From Microaerobacter geothermalis (lineage in GTDB: Bacteria; Bacillota; Bacilli; DSM-22679), in the NCBI RefSeq assembly GCF_021608135.1, contig NZ_JAKIHL010000019.1, forward strand, positions 1 through 52,152: a stretch of DNA of 52,152 nucleotides, in the 5' to 3' direction. The notes beneath the pieces were generated by a model. The model was not told the origin of the DNA. It saw only the letters and a list, made by a program, of their open reading frames with translations, and searched no databases. Positions 52,026 to 52,152 of this stretch are shown here, one piece after another. The number at the start of each line of letters is the position of its first letter. Position 1 is the first letter of the stretch. A program made the translations under genes and the position numbers.

Positions 52026-52152
52026 GTGCGCCCAGCATGGGCGATCATCTATAGGGTGAAAGTCCCGAACGGGGGCTGGCGAGCGCCTACCGTTAGCCAA
52101 GAGCAAGGGTGTCCGCCGCGAGGCGGAATCTGGAGGAAGCTGGAGGCAAACG
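52026..52152 (+). mobile_element. Group II intron (class C type), 5' end
   Basis: Begins with the group II 5' splice consensus GTGCG, forms the first domain I hairpin GCGCCCAGCATGGGCG, and continues with TATAGGGTGAAAGTCCCGAA, AGAGCAAGGGTGTCCGCC, GCGAGGCGGAATCTGGAGG and AAGCTGGAGGCAAACG, all typical of domain I of bacterial introns that encode a reverse transcriptase/maturase. Position right after a terminator stem and T-run is the known target choice of class C introns. The ORF and 3' end lie outside the window. Confidence 0.88.

Overview
The window looks like chromosomal DNA of an endospore-forming, low-to-mid GC Gram-positive bacterium (Bacillales type). The evidence is a ytfI-ytfJ (gerW) sporulation pair, a yjcG-yjcF pair, YutG-type phosphatidylglycerophosphatase A, Bacillus-like pyruvate carboxylase and tRNAs, strong AGGAGG ribosome binding sites and frequent TTG/GTG starts. 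No genus is assigned. The region carries many broken genes, short repeats and deletion junctions for its size.

Layout. 1-864: remnant of an IS200/IS605 element (degenerate tnpB) abutting the C-terminal third of an MFS transporter. 892-10437: a catabolic cluster with a GntR/FCD regulator, a CitE-like lyase, MmgE/PrpD, class I fumarase-type alpha and beta subunits (the beta fused to a truncated second MmgE/PrpD), enoyl-CoA hydratase, CaiB-type CoA-transferase, acyl-CoA dehydrogenase and an HMG-CoA lyase. The gene set fits breakdown of a branched C5/C6 dicarboxylate (mesaconate, citramalate or itaconate type) to pyruvate and acetyl-CoA. Convergent pyruvate carboxylase follows. Two intergenic gaps in the cluster hold copies of a repeat whose closing stem keeps pairing through a compensatory change. 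14284-15296: zinc-ribbon miniprotein, small helical ORF and a Kv-like potassium channel. 15525-23811: a four-gene Wadjet (JetABCD; DUF2397/DUF2398/TIGR02680/DUF2399) anti-plasmid system whose jetA carries an in-frame TGA. 23864-27121: malate synthase G divergent from a LysR regulator. 27193-33542: AlbA_2 protein, ytfI-ytfJ, HAD hydrolase, lipoprotein, subtilisin-like protease and a broken dedA. 33659-37088: SLC13 carboxylate transporter, class V aminotransferase (glyoxylate type) and small genes.

37312-37799 and 42020-42546 are two tRNA clusters (Met, Leu, Gly; fMet, Asp, Ile2-type CAT, Val). The Gly and Asp genes are each followed by a short element of about 80 bp that is bounded by a 30-33 bp direct repeat of that tRNA's own 3' end plus downstream flank. 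The repeated sequence differs between the two sites while the core is conserved, with paired compensatory changes. This is the most unusual structure in the window. Between the clusters lie fabI, a PHP phosphoesterase, yjcF-yjcG and pgpA.

42533-52152: decayed MazE-type antitoxin, DUF423 protein, a Fur-box-controlled ferric iron ABC transporter operon, an ArsR/SDR deletion chimera, a truncated aldehyde:ferredoxin oxidoreductase joined to an opposite-strand fragment, a D-2-hydroxyacid dehydrogenase (glyoxylate reductase type), a secreted HExxH protein with stalk repeats, and the 5' end of a group II intron placed directly after a Rho-independent terminator, as class C introns do. Malate synthase G, the glyoxylate-type aminotransferase, the hydroxyacid dehydrogenase and pyruvate carboxylase suggest active glyoxylate/C4 metabolism, although they are not in one operon.
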